Assembly: GCA_938008415.1 (NCBI GenBank)
Contig: CALLKI010000066.1
Coordinates: 1 to 14,435 of the forward strand
Source of the DNA: an uncultured Luteimonas sp.
GTDB lineage: Bacteria > Pseudomonadota > Gammaproteobacteria > Xanthomonadales > Xanthomonadaceae
Length of the DNA stretch: 14,435 bases
Direction of reading: 5' to 3'
Shown: positions 6,341-13,829 of the stretch, in pieces
Numbering within the stretch: the first letter of the stretch is position 1
Layout: each line of letters begins with the position of its first letter
Made by a program: the position numbers and the translations under genes
Notes under the pieces: model-generated
What the model saw: only the letters and a program-made list of their open reading frames with translations
Database searches by the model: none
What the model was told of the DNA's origin: nothing

Positions 6341-6760
6341 CGGCGGGGCTTTCGCGTGCGCCTTCGCCGCCTCGGCGCGTTCGCGCGCGAGCATCTCGGC
6401 CTGCTCGTCCGCGTCGTCGCGGATGTGGCCCTCGGGCGCGCTGCGGGTGGACGGGTCCGCCGGCCGGTCGCGCATCAGCGACAGCGCCGCGCGCGCCATC
6501 AGGTGCGCGGCCACCGGCGCGGTCAGGAACAGGAACACGGTGATCAGCAGCTCGCGCGGGTGCAGGCCGGTGCCATGCACCGCGCGGTGCAGGATGGAGG
6601 CCAGCAGGATGCAGCCCACGCCCAGCGTGCTCGCCTTGGCCGGGCCATGGATGCGGTGGAAGAAGCTGCTGAGCTTGACCAGCGCGAAGCTGCCCAGGAA
6701 CACGAAGAAGCAGCCGGCGGCCAGCAGCAGGATGGTGATGATGTCGGCGAGCAGCCTCAT
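6332..6760 (-). CDS. mrpG: Mrp-type Na+(K+)/H+ antiporter subunit G
   Basis: Small membrane subunit of the multisubunit cation/proton antiporter (also called MnhG or PhaG). The 142 residues contain three hydrophobic segments in the first 97. The family motif is LSSFFHRIHGPAKASTLGVG, followed by LLITVFLFLTAPVAAHLMARAA. The start ATG overlaps the mrpF stop by four bases (ATGA), which suggests translational coupling. MrpG proteins are usually about 100-125 residues. This one carries a hydrophilic tail of about 45 residues (98-142) ending in an Ala/Glu/Lys-rich likely helix. It is the last gene of the operon, and its stop lies inside the convergent terminator hairpin. Confidence 0.93.
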   Translation of the reverse strand: MRLLADIITILLLAAGCFFVFLGSFALVKLSSFFHRIHGPAKASTLGVGCILLASILHRAVHGTGLHPRELLITVFLFLTAPVAAHLMARAALSLMRDRPADPSTRSAPEGHIRDDADEQAEMLARERAEAAKAHAKAPPHG

Positions 6761-7032
6761 TCCACGATGTCCCTGCGGATGACGTACTTGCTCAGCACCA
6801 CGGTGCCGAAGAAGCCGAGCATGGCGATCACCAGCGCGATCTCGAAGTAGATCTCGGTGTGGCCGAGCATCCCGAGCATCACCACCTGGGCGACGGCGCT
6901 GACGTAGAGGGTGTCGAGCGCGAGGATGCGGTCCGGCGCGGTCGGACCACGCACCAGCCGCCACAGCGCCAGCAGCATGCCGCAGCCGACCACGACCATG
7001 GCAGCGTACACGACGTAGTCGACATCGATCAC
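6757..7032 (-). CDS. mrpF: Mrp-type Na+(K+)/H+ antiporter subunit F
   Basis: A 91-residue, three-helix subunit (MnhF/PhaF). The conserved loop after TM1 reads RLVRGPTAPDRILALDTL, with Asp34 and Asp40. Such acids are conserved in MrpF and matter for antiport in characterised systems. The start is a GTG, not an ATG. It is supported by GGAGGA about 7 bases upstream and by alignment of the short N-terminus with the family. The GTG overlaps the mrpE stop (GTGA), and the 3' end overlaps the mrpG start (ATGA). Its length is the family norm. Confidence 0.94.
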   Translation of the reverse strand: MIDVDYVVYAAMVVVGCGMLLALWRLVRGPTAPDRILALDTLYVSAVAQVVMLGMLGHTEIYFEIALVIAMLGFFGTVVLSKYVIRRDIVE

Positions 7033-7517
7033 GGGAAGATCCTCCGCAACGGGGCCTCGTAGCGCTGCTTGATCTGGTCGATCGCCGCCTGCGGGTCGGG
7101 CACGTGCAGGCAGTGGACCAGCAGGTGCTTGCGGTCGGCCGACAGCTCCGCAGTGAGCGTGCCCGGGGTGAGGGTGATCACGCTGGTCAGCGCCGAGATG
7201 CCGTGGATGTTGGTCAGCTCGAGCGGGATCCAGATGAAGCCCGGCTTGAGCCGGTCCTCGCGCCCGAGCACCTGGCGGGCGACGGTGAGGTTGGCGACCA
7301 CGATGTCACCGAGCAGGCGCAGGGTGAAGGGGACCAGGACCCACAGCGAGCCCAGCCGCGCGAACTCGCGTTCCAGCCGGGACGCGATCTGCGGCATCAG
7401 CCAGGCCAGGAACGCGGCCATCAGCAGCGTGCCGGGGCCGGTGTCCTCGGCCATCAGCACCCAGAACAGGAAGACGGTGATGCTCTGCGGGATCGAGGGA
7501 AAGATGCGCCTTCTCAT
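7029..7517 (-). CDS. mrpE: Mrp-type Na+(K+)/H+ antiporter subunit E
   Basis: A 162-residue subunit (MnhE/PhaE), a normal length. N-terminal hydrophobic segments (about 11-40 and 55-80) are followed by a cytoplasmic-type C-terminal part. That part holds the family motif TSVITLTPGTLTAEL and the segment LLVHCLHVPD. MrpE is needed for full antiport or assembly in known systems. The ATG follows mrpD by ten bases, and the mrpD stop TGA overlaps the ribosome-binding site (TGAGGAG), so re-initiation by terminating ribosomes is likely. Confidence 0.94.
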   Translation of the reverse strand: MRRRIFPSIPQSITVFLFWVLMAEDTGPGTLLMAAFLAWLMPQIASRLEREFARLGSLWVLVPFTLRLLGDIVVANLTVARQVLGREDRLKPGFIWIPLELTNIHGISALTSVITLTPGTLTAELSADRKHLLVHCLHVPDPQAAIDQIKQRYEAPLRRIFP

Positions 7518-7527
7518 CCGCGTCTCC

Positions 7528-9078
7528 TCATGGCTGGCGCAGCTGCGGCACGGTGCCGCGGACCGCCTGCACGTAGTCGCCCGGGGACAGTACCTGCTCC
7601 GCGGCGGCGGCGGCGTAGCGCACCACGGGCGCCGCGGCCAGGCTCATCACCACGCAGTATCCCAGCAGCAGCACGGTGGCCGCGATCTCGCGCCCGCGCA
7701 CCTTCGGCGTCCCGGGGACGGCGGCCGGTTCCGGTGCCGGGCCTTCGTCCCCGCCGGCCGCGGTGCGCCAGAACAGGCGGGTGCCGGTGCGGCTGAGCCC
7801 GAGCAGGGCCAGCAGGCTGCCGGCGAGCACGGTGGCATAAACCCACGCGGTCCACTCCGCCGGCACCGCGGCCAGCAGCATGAACTTGCCGATGAAGCCC
7901 GACAGCGGCGGCAGGCCGACCAGCAGCAGCGCCGCGAGCAGGTACAGCATCCCGGTCGTGCGCGGCATCGGCGGCGCGGTCGGCAGCACCCGGTCGCCTG
8001 CGCTGCCGCGCTCGCGCTGCACGATGTGGGCGATCATGAACATCGCGCCCGCGGCGAAGCAGCTGTGCGGCAGGTAGTACAGCCCCGAGGTGATCGTGCC
8101 CGGCTGCGCCAGCGCGAACGCCACGAACAGCATCCCCGACGACACCAGCACCAGGTAGGCGGCGGCGATGCGCAGCCGCAGCGCGCCGACCACGCCCAGC
8201 CCGCCGACCAGCATCGTCGCCATGCCGAAGGCCAGCAGCACATCGCGGCCGAAGCCGGCCAGCGGGCCCGCGTCGTCGCCGAGCAGCAGGGTGGTGGTAC
8301 GCAGCACCGCGTACAGGCCGACCTTGGTGAGGATGGTGAACAGCGCCGCCACCGACGCCGGCGCCCGCCCGTAGGCCTCCGGCAGCCACAGGTACATCGG
8401 CAGCATCGCCGCCTTGGCGCAGAACACCACCAGCAGCAGGGCGAAGGTCGCGCGCACCAGGGCCACGTCCTCCGGTGCAACCTCGCGGATGCGCATCGCC
8501 AGCTCGGCCATGTTGAGCGTGCCGAGCATGCCGTACACCAGCGCCAGCGCGATCAGGAACAGGGTCGAGGCGGCGATGTTGAACACCACGTAATGCATGC
8601 CGGCGCCGACCCGCTTGCCGCGCGCGCCCGACAGCAGCAGGCCGTACGAGGCGATCAGGAGCACCTCGAAGAACACGAACAGGTTGAAGATGTCGCCGGT
8701 CAGGAACGCGCCGTTCAGGCCCATCAGCTGGATCTGGAACAGCGTGTGGAAATGCAGGGCGCGCTTGTCCCAGCCGGCGCAGGCGTACAGCAGCGCCGGG
8801 ACCGCCAGCAGCGCGGTGGCCAGCACCATCAGCGCATTGAGCCGGTCGAGCATCAGCACGATGCCCAGCCGCGACGGCCAGTCGCCGAGCAGGTAGACCT
8901 CGATGTTCCCGGACGCTGCCCTCGCCACCAGCGCCACCGCCACCGCGAGCAGGAGCAGCAGGCCGGTCCATGCGCCGGCGCGCAGCACGCGCGCGTCGTG
9001 GCGGCGCTCGAGCAGCAGCAGGAACGCGCCGGTGAGCAGCGGCAGCACGATCGGGGCGACGAGGAGGTGCCGCGTCAT
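7528..9078 (-). CDS. mrpD: Mrp-type Na+(K+)/H+ antiporter subunit D
   Basis: A 516-residue, about 14-helix subunit homologous to complex I NuoL/M/N and one of the two large proton-channel-like subunits (MnhD/PhaD). Key residues are visible: Glu138 in TM5 (FNLFVFFEVLLIASYG), Lys222 (FCAKAAMLPMYLWLPEAYG) and Lys252 (FTILTKVGLYAVLR). These correspond to the conserved acid and lysines of the antiporter-like fold. The start overlaps the mrpC stop by four bases (ATGA) and has GAGGAGGA about 9 bases upstream. A hydrophilic stretch near residues 430-455, rich in Pro and Glu, lies between late helices. Length and motifs are normal for MrpD. Confidence 0.96.
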   Translation of the reverse strand: MTRHLLVAPIVLPLLTGAFLLLLERRHDARVLRAGAWTGLLLLLAVAVALVARAASGNIEVYLLGDWPSRLGIVLMLDRLNALMVLATALLAVPALLYACAGWDKRALHFHTLFQIQLMGLNGAFLTGDIFNLFVFFEVLLIASYGLLLSGARGKRVGAGMHYVVFNIAASTLFLIALALVYGMLGTLNMAELAMRIREVAPEDVALVRATFALLLVVFCAKAAMLPMYLWLPEAYGRAPASVAALFTILTKVGLYAVLRTTTLLLGDDAGPLAGFGRDVLLAFGMATMLVGGLGVVGALRLRIAAAYLVLVSSGMLFVAFALAQPGTITSGLYYLPHSCFAAGAMFMIAHIVQRERGSAGDRVLPTAPPMPRTTGMLYLLAALLLVGLPPLSGFIGKFMLLAAVPAEWTAWVYATVLAGSLLALLGLSRTGTRLFWRTAAGGDEGPAPEPAAVPGTPKVRGREIAATVLLLGYCVVMSLAAAPVVRYAAAAAEQVLSPGDYVQAVRGTVPQLRQP

Positions 9079-9470
9079 GCCTGCGCGTCCTCCTCGTCGT
9101 GCACCGACGGCGCCGGGCCTTCGCGCCCGTCCTCGGGCTCGTGGCCGTCCACGTGGTCGCTGTGCATGTCGGCGTGGTTGCGCATCGCCGCCACCACCAC
9201 CACGGCGGTGGTGGCGAAGGCGATCACGATCGCGGTCAGCACCAGCGCCTGCGGCAACGGGTCGGTGTAGTTGGCGGCGGTCGCGGCCACGCCCTCGCGC
9301 AGGATCGGCGGCTTGCCGACCACGGCGCGGCCCGAGGAGAAGATCAGCAGGTTGGTGGCGTACGACAGCAGGGTCAGGCCGAGGATGACGTCGAAGGTGC
9401 GCGCGCGCAGCAGCAGGTAGATCCCGCCGGCCACGAGGATGCCCACGGCGCTGGCGATCGCGAATTCCAT
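9075..9470 (-). CDS. mrpC: Mrp-type Na+(K+)/H+ antiporter subunit C, with acidic His-rich tail
   Basis: A three-helix subunit homologous to NuoK (MnhC/PhaC). The core reads FAIASAVGILVAGGIYLLLR, then LGLTLLSYATNLLIF and DPLPQALVLTAIVIAFATTAV, all typical of MrpC. The ATG overlaps the last base of the mrpAB stop (TGATG) and has AGGAAGGAG just upstream. The family usually ends about 15-20 residues after the third helix. Here residues 97-131 form a hydrophilic tail with five histidines and eleven acidic residues (RNHADMHSDHVDGHEPEDG and onward). The tail is possibly a metal- or cation-sensing extension, or just a disordered end. Confidence 0.94.
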   Translation of the reverse strand: MEFAIASAVGILVAGGIYLLLRARTFDVILGLTLLSYATNLLIFSSGRAVVGKPPILREGVAATAANYTDPLPQALVLTAIVIAFATTAVVVVAAMRNHADMHSDHVDGHEPEDGREGPAPSVHDEEDAQA

Positions 9471-12250
9471 CAGGCTCCTTCCTCCGCCTCGAGCTGGCGC
9501 CTGCGCACCGTGCCCATGGTGGACAGGATCAGCAGGGCGCCGGCGAACACCACGATGTAGACGCCGGTGTCGAACACCATCGCGCTGGCCAGCGACAGTT
9601 TCCCGACCAGCGGCAGCACCGGCTCGGCATGACCGCTGGTCATGAACGGCAGGCCGGACAGCAGCGAGCCCAGCCCGCCGGCCGCGGCCACCAGCAGGCC
9701 CAGGCCGATGCCGCGCAGGTAGTCGAAGCCGAACGTCGCCTCGACCGCGCGCGCCCCCTGGACCACGTACTTGATCAGCACCGGCACCGCGATCGCGAGG
9801 CCGGCGATGAAGCCGCCGCCCGGCGCGTTGTGGCCACGCAGGAACAGGTACAGCGACACCACCAGCGCCAGCGGGAACAGCAGCTGGGTCAGGTCGGCAG
9901 GGATCGGCAGCTGCACCGGCGGCCCGGGCATCGCCTCGTCGGGCCGCAGCCGCGCGAAGCGCAGCATCGCGTGCACCACCAGCGCCGCGACCGCGAACAC
10001 CGTGATCTCGCCGAAGGTGTCGAAGCCGCGGATGTCCACGAGGATCACGTTGACGACGTTGGCGCCGTGGGCCTCGGGCAGGGAGCGCGCCAGCATCTCG
10101 CCCGAGACCGGCGAGGCCGGCCGCACCAGCATCGCGTAGGACAGCCCGGCGCAGCCCAGGCCCGCGATGATCGAGAACGCGATGTCGCGCCAGCGGCGGA
10201 ACGGCGTGCGCGCCTGCTTCGACTGCTTGGGCAGGTAGTTGAGCGCCATCATCATCAGCGCCACGGTCACCAGCTCGACCATCAGCTGGGTCAGGGCCAG
10301 GTCCGGCGCCGACAGCAGCGCGAAGGCGAGGCTGACGACCAGGCCGGTGGCGCCGACCACCACCAGTGCGGTGAAGCGCTTGCCGTGCCAGACCACGGTG
10401 GCGACGGTGGAGGCCACCAGGATCGCCCACAGGATCCAGCCCAGCGCCGGCATCGGCCGCGGGTCGGGCAGGCCGGACAGCAGCGAGGCCTCGTCGCCGA
10501 GGAACGGCAGCGAGCCCGCGGCCAGCACCACCACGATCATCCAGAACAGGCTGCGGCGGATGCCGCCGGCGGCGACCGCGCGGGTGAAGGCCCAGGCCGC
10601 GTTGAACAGCGCCTCGACGTTGAGCGTGAACAGGCGGGGCCCCCAGGCGCGCAGGATCGCCTCGTGCAGCGCGTACAGCCGGCGCAGGGCGAAGTAGAAC
10701 AGCACGCCGCCGAGCACGCCGGCCACGCTCATCGCCAGCGGCAGGTTCCAGCCGTGCCACACGGCCAGCGTGAACTCCGGTGCGGCCGGGCCGAGGGTGC
10801 CGGCCACCGCCGTCTTCAGCATCGGTTCCACCGTGGCCGACGGGAAGATGCCGACCGCAAGGCACAGCACCACCAGCACCGCCACGGGCACGCGCATCCA
10901 TACCGGTGGCTCGTGCGGCTCCACCGGCAGCGCGCGCGGCCCCTTGCCGAAGAACGTGTCGTGCACGAAGCGCAGGCTGTAGGCCACGCCGAACACGCCA
11001 TACAGCAGCGCGGCGACGCTGATCGCGATGCCGTAGCCGGTGCGGCCACCGGCCTCCAGCGCCTCGGCGAAGAACATCTCCTTCGACAGGAAGCCGTTGA
11101 GCAGCGGGATGCCGGCCATCGCCAGCGAGGCCACGATCGCCAGCGCGCTGGTCCACGGCAGGTAGCGGCGGAGGTTGCCGAGCCGGCGCAGGTCGCGGGT
11201 GCCGCACTCGTGGTCGATGATGCCCGCCGACATGAACAGCGAGGCCTTGAAGGTGGCGTGGTTGATGATGTGGAACACGCCGGCCACCACCGCCATCGGC
11301 GTGGACAGGCCGAACAGCAGGGTGATCAGGCCCAGGTGCGAGATCGTCGAGTAGGCCAGCAGGCCCTTGAGGTCGTGCTGGAAGATCGCGTACCAGGCGC
11401 CGACCAGCAGGGTGACCGCGCCGACGCTGGTGACGGCGAGGAAGAACAGGTCGGTGCCCGCCAGCGCCGGGTGCAGGCGGGCCAGCAGGAACACGCCGGC
11501 CTTGACCATCGTCGCCGAGTGCAGGTAGGCCGAGACCGGGGTCGGCGCCGCCATCGCCTGCGGCAGCCAGAAGTGCACCGGGAACTGCGCGCTCTTGGTG
11601 AACACGCCGGCCAGCACCAGGGCGAGGATCGCGGGGTACTCGGCGCTGGCGCGGATCGCATCGCCCGCGGCGAGCACGGCGTCCAGGTCGTAGCTGCCCA
11701 CCACGCGGCCGAGCAGCAGCACGCCGCCGAGCAGGGCCAGGCCGCCCAGGCCGGTGATGGTCAGCGCCATGCGCGCGCCCTGGCGCGCGTCCTGCCGCTG
11801 CGTCCAGAAGCCGATCAGCAGGAACGAGCTGATGCTGGTCAGCTCCCAGAACACCACGAGCAGCAGCAGGTTGCCGGCCAGCACCACGCCCAGCATCGCG
11901 CCCATGAACAGCAGCAGGTACGCGAAGAACCGCTGCGGGCTGTCCTCCTCCGGCAGGTAGTAGCGCGCGTACACCACGATCAGCGCGCCGATGCCGAGCA
12001 CCAGCCCGGCGAACATCCAGGCCAGCCCGTCGAGCCGCAGGTCGAACAGCAGCCCGGCCTGCGGGATCCACGGCAGGACCTCGCGCGGCACCTCGCCGCC
12101 GGTGACGGCGGGCGTCAGCTGGGCCAGCAGCACCAGGCCGAGCAGCGGGGCGGACACGGCGAGCCACGCCGCGCCCCTCCGCGAGGCGCCACGGGACAGC
12201 GCCACGGCCAGGGCCACCAGGAACGGCAGGGCCAGGAGCAGGATCAGCAT
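9470..12250 (-). CDS. mrpA: Mrp-type Na+(K+)/H+ antiporter fused subunit A/B
   Basis: A 926-residue fusion (MnhA-MnhB, called PhaAB in rhizobia), first gene of a group-2-type mrp operon. Residues 1 to about 500 are NuoL-like, with Glu136 (VVFWELTSISSFL), Lys219 (FTKSAQFPVHFWLPQAM) and Lys250 (MVKAGVFLLARL). Glu136 and Lys219 sit four positions before Bacillus MrpA Glu140 and Lys223 as I recall them. A MbhD-like segment follows (LLSAPDLALTQLMVELVTVA, Asp650 and Glu659), then a MbhE-like segment (VDIRGFDTFGEITVFAVAAL, Glu748). The MnhB domain runs from about 795 to the end (LRGHNAPGGGFIAGL). The start at MLILLLALPFL fits the family, but I see no Shine-Dalgarno upstream. It couples proton entry to Na+ or K+ export for pH and salt tolerance; the ion is not decided by sequence. 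Confidence 0.95.
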   Translation of the reverse strand: MLILLLALPFLVALAVALSRGASRRGAAWLAVSAPLLGLVLLAQLTPAVTGGEVPREVLPWIPQAGLLFDLRLDGLAWMFAGLVLGIGALIVVYARYYLPEEDSPQRFFAYLLLFMGAMLGVVLAGNLLLLVVFWELTSISSFLLIGFWTQRQDARQGARMALTITGLGGLALLGGVLLLGRVVGSYDLDAVLAAGDAIRASAEYPAILALVLAGVFTKSAQFPVHFWLPQAMAAPTPVSAYLHSATMVKAGVFLLARLHPALAGTDLFFLAVTSVGAVTLLVGAWYAIFQHDLKGLLAYSTISHLGLITLLFGLSTPMAVVAGVFHIINHATFKASLFMSAGIIDHECGTRDLRRLGNLRRYLPWTSALAIVASLAMAGIPLLNGFLSKEMFFAEALEAGGRTGYGIAISVAALLYGVFGVAYSLRFVHDTFFGKGPRALPVEPHEPPVWMRVPVAVLVVLCLAVGIFPSATVEPMLKTAVAGTLGPAAPEFTLAVWHGWNLPLAMSVAGVLGGVLFYFALRRLYALHEAILRAWGPRLFTLNVEALFNAAWAFTRAVAAGGIRRSLFWMIVVVLAAGSLPFLGDEASLLSGLPDPRPMPALGWILWAILVASTVATVVWHGKRFTALVVVGATGLVVSLAFALLSAPDLALTQLMVELVTVALMMMALNYLPKQSKQARTPFRRWRDIAFSIIAGLGCAGLSYAMLVRPASPVSGEMLARSLPEAHGANVVNVILVDIRGFDTFGEITVFAVAALVVHAMLRFARLRPDEAMPGPPVQLPIPADLTQLLFPLALVVSLYLFLRGHNAPGGGFIAGLAIAVPVLIKYVVQGARAVEATFGFDYLRGIGLGLLVAAAGGLGSLLSGLPFMTSGHAEPVLPLVGKLSLASAMVFDTGVYIVVFAGALLILSTMGTVRRRQLEAEEGA

Positions 12251-12270
12251 GCGGATGGGCGGGAATTGGA

Positions 12271-12294
12271 GGGCGCGGCGCGCGTGCCGCGCCC
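12271..12294 (-). promoter_or_regulatory. Hairpin in the 5' leader of the mrp operon
   Basis: A perfect 9-bp stem (GGGCGCGGC at 12271-12279, GCCGCGCCC at 12286-12294) has a 6-base loop, about 20 bases before the mrpAB start codon. No Shine-Dalgarno is seen between the stem and the start. It could influence initiation or early termination of the operon; a chance fold in GC-rich DNA is the alternative. Confidence 0.4.
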
Positions 12295-12298
12295 CGTG

Positions 12299-12304
12299 AG
12301 TCTA
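12299..12304 (-). promoter_or_regulatory. Possible -10 box of the mrp operon
   Basis: On the minus strand TAGACT lies about 49 bases before the mrpAB start and is the only AT-rich hexamer in the short divergent region. Transcription would begin just before the leader hairpin. No good -35 box is present, so this is tentative. Confidence 0.35.
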
Positions 12305-12339
12305 ACCGATGGCACCGGCCGCCCCGGCAGTGCGGGAAG

Positions 12340-12345
12340 TATCCT
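12340..12345 (+). promoter_or_regulatory. -10 box, possibly for a leaderless transcript
   Basis: TATCCT ends six bases before the ATG at 12352, so the expected transcription start falls on the start codon itself. No ribosome-binding site fits between them. The same hexamer occurs upstream of the DUF962 gene. No -35 box is recognisable. Confidence 0.4.
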
Positions 12346-12351
12346 GTGGCC

Positions 12352-13269
12352 ATGCCGCACGCACGCGACGACGCAGGAACGCCGCATCCGCCGGACGACG
12401 GGGGCCGCGTCGCGCTGGTGTTCGGCGCCAGCGGCCAGATCGGCATGCCGCTGCTGCGCCGGCTGGCCGATACGGGCTGGCAGGTGCTCGCGGTCTCGCG
12501 CGGGCGACGCCCGCCGCAGCCCGGCGTGCGCTGGCTGCGCGGGGAATTCGCGCGGATGCCCGGACTGCCGCCGCGCGTGGACGCGATCCTCAGCTGCGGT
12601 CCTTCGGATGCCTTCGCGCACTGGTATGCGCGCGGCGGGGTGGACAGCCCGCGCGTGGTGATGTTCGGCTCCACCAGCGTCGAGGTGAAGCGCGATTCCA
12701 TGGACGGGGCCGAGCGCGACATCGCGCGCCGGCTGGCGGAGGCCGAGCGCCTGCTGTTCGAGACCGCGGCGCGGCGCGGCGCGGCCGCGACCGTGCTGCG
12801 CCCGACGCTCGTCTACGGCGCCGGCCGCGACGCCAACGTCACCCGCATCGCGCAGCTGGCGCGCCGGCTGCGCGCTTTCGCCCTGCCGTCCGACGCCACC
12901 GGCCTGCGCCAGCCGGTCCACGTGGAGGACCTGGCCGCCGCCGCGGTCGCCTGCCTTGGCGCGCCGGCCACCCACGGCCACGCCTACGCCGTGCCCGGTG
13001 GCGAGACCCTGGCCTACCGCGAGATGGTGTCGCGGGTGCTGGCCGCGCTGCGGCCATCTCCCCGGCTGTTCGTGCTGCCGCCGGCGCTGTTCCGCGCGCT
13101 GCTGTCCATGGCGCGCGCCTGCGGCATCGCGCGCGACTTCAACGACGCGGCGCTGGCGCGCATGCGCGTGGACCTGGTATTCGATGCCGGCCCCGCGCGT
13201 CGCGACTTCGGCTACGCGCCGCGCGGCTTCGCGCCGACGGAGGAAGAGCTCACGCCCCCGGCCGGATGA
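12352..13269 (+). CDS. NAD(P)-dependent epimerase/SDR-like protein, atypical
   Basis: A 305-residue cytoplasmic Rossmann-fold protein. The dinucleotide-binding loop is VALVFGASGQIG (residues 20-31, GxxGxxG). It continues with a strand ending in VSRGRR, the segment VLRPTLVYGAG, and RQPVHVEDLAAAAV, as in extended SDR epimerases. The canonical catalytic YxxxK is not visible where expected. The region reads FGSTSVEVKRDSMDGAERDIARRL, so it may be an atypical SDR that binds a nucleotide without classic chemistry. The ATG at 12352 was chosen; a GTG at 12346 would add only Met-Ala. The first 18 residues are a hydrophilic extension. It is divergent from the mrp operon and convergent with the DUF962 gene, with 33 bases between the stops. 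The substrate is unknown. Confidence 0.85.
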   Translation: MPHARDDAGTPHPPDDGGRVALVFGASGQIGMPLLRRLADTGWQVLAVSRGRRPPQPGVRWLRGEFARMPGLPPRVDAILSCGPSDAFAHWYARGGVDSPRVVMFGSTSVEVKRDSMDGAERDIARRLAEAERLLFETAARRGAAATVLRPTLVYGAGRDANVTRIAQLARRLRAFALPSDATGLRQPVHVEDLAAAAVACLGAPATHGHAYAVPGGETLAYREMVSRVLAALRPSPRLFVLPPALFRALLSMARACGIARDFNDAALARMRVDLVFDAGPARRDFGYAPRGFAPTEEELTPPAG

Positions 13270-13302
13270 TCGCCGTGGCCGGCGCGGCGTGCCGTCGCAT
13301 GG

Positions 13303-13800
13303 TCACCAGCTCCAGCCGAGCCTGCGGTACAGCTTGGCCAGCACCCAGGCCGGCCCGATCAGCAGGTAGCGCAGGTCGGTGAAGAAGCTCGGCTTGCGGC
13401 CTTCGAACAGCCTGCTGTGGCCGACGAACTGCGCGATCCAGGCCAGCACGAACACCGTGATCGCGAGCCCGAGCAGGAAGCTCCGCCCCTGGGTGTCGTG
13501 GATCCAGCGTGTCAGCCACGCCATCGCCACGAACACCGCGAGCATGCCCAGGCCGAGGCGGCGCGAGTTGTGGAAGTAGAACATCCACGCCGCGAACATC
13601 GCCAGCGCCGCCCAGAACCCTGCCCGGAACCACGTGCCGGGCACCGGGATGCACCACAGCAGGCCGACCACGCTCCACAGGATCAGCGGCACCGCGACGA
13701 CGTGGATGCGCTGGTTGACCGGGTGCCGGTGGTCGCCGGAATAGTGCTCGAACCAGCGGTCGATGGGACGTTCTGCAGCCTCGTGGGTGGTGCTGTTCAT
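13303..13800 (-). CDS. DUF962/Mpo1-like small membrane protein
   Basis: A 165-residue protein of the DUF962 family (yeast Mpo1/YGL010w-like). The conserved histidine cluster is visible: HYSGDHRHPVNQRIH (His19, 24, 26, 33). It also has the C-terminal motif QFVGHSRLFEGRKP (His128, Glu133). About four hydrophobic segments lie between residues 34 and 125 (for example LGMLAVFVAMAWL), so it is an inner-membrane protein. Yeast Mpo1 is an Fe(II)-dependent dioxygenase in alpha-oxidation of 2-hydroxy fatty acids. The same chemistry here is an inference from the shared histidines. The ATG is preceded by GGAGGA four bases upstream. Neighbours give no pathway clue: purC lies upstream on the same strand, but a 107-base gap with its own possible promoter separates them. 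Confidence 0.88.
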   Translation of the reverse strand: MNSTTHEAAERPIDRWFEHYSGDHRHPVNQRIHVVAVPLILWSVVGLLWCIPVPGTWFRAGFWAALAMFAAWMFYFHNSRRLGLGMLAVFVAMAWLTRWIHDTQGRSFLLGLAITVFVLAWIAQFVGHSRLFEGRKPSFFTDLRYLLIGPAWVLAKLYRRLGWSW

Positions 13801-13829
13801 CGCATCCTCCGGCAGGCGGGATGGGGCAG

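Noticed and set aside
7069..9270. Plus-strand open frame of 733 codons across mrpE, mrpD and mrpC
   Set aside because: The product is Gln/His/Arg/Gly-rich without domains, while the minus strand encodes complete Mrp subunits with conserved residues.
9629..12661. Plus-strand open frame of 1010 codons opposite mrpAB
   Set aside because: It has the same shadow pattern, very rich in Gln, Arg, His and Glu. The opposite strand is a clear Mrp A/B protein, and the frame also runs through the divergent promoter region.
13270..13302. Short CGCCG/CGGCG repeat between the SDR-like gene and the DUF962 gene as a terminator
   Set aside because: Only about five base pairs in very GC-rich DNA and no T-run, so it cannot be told apart from chance.
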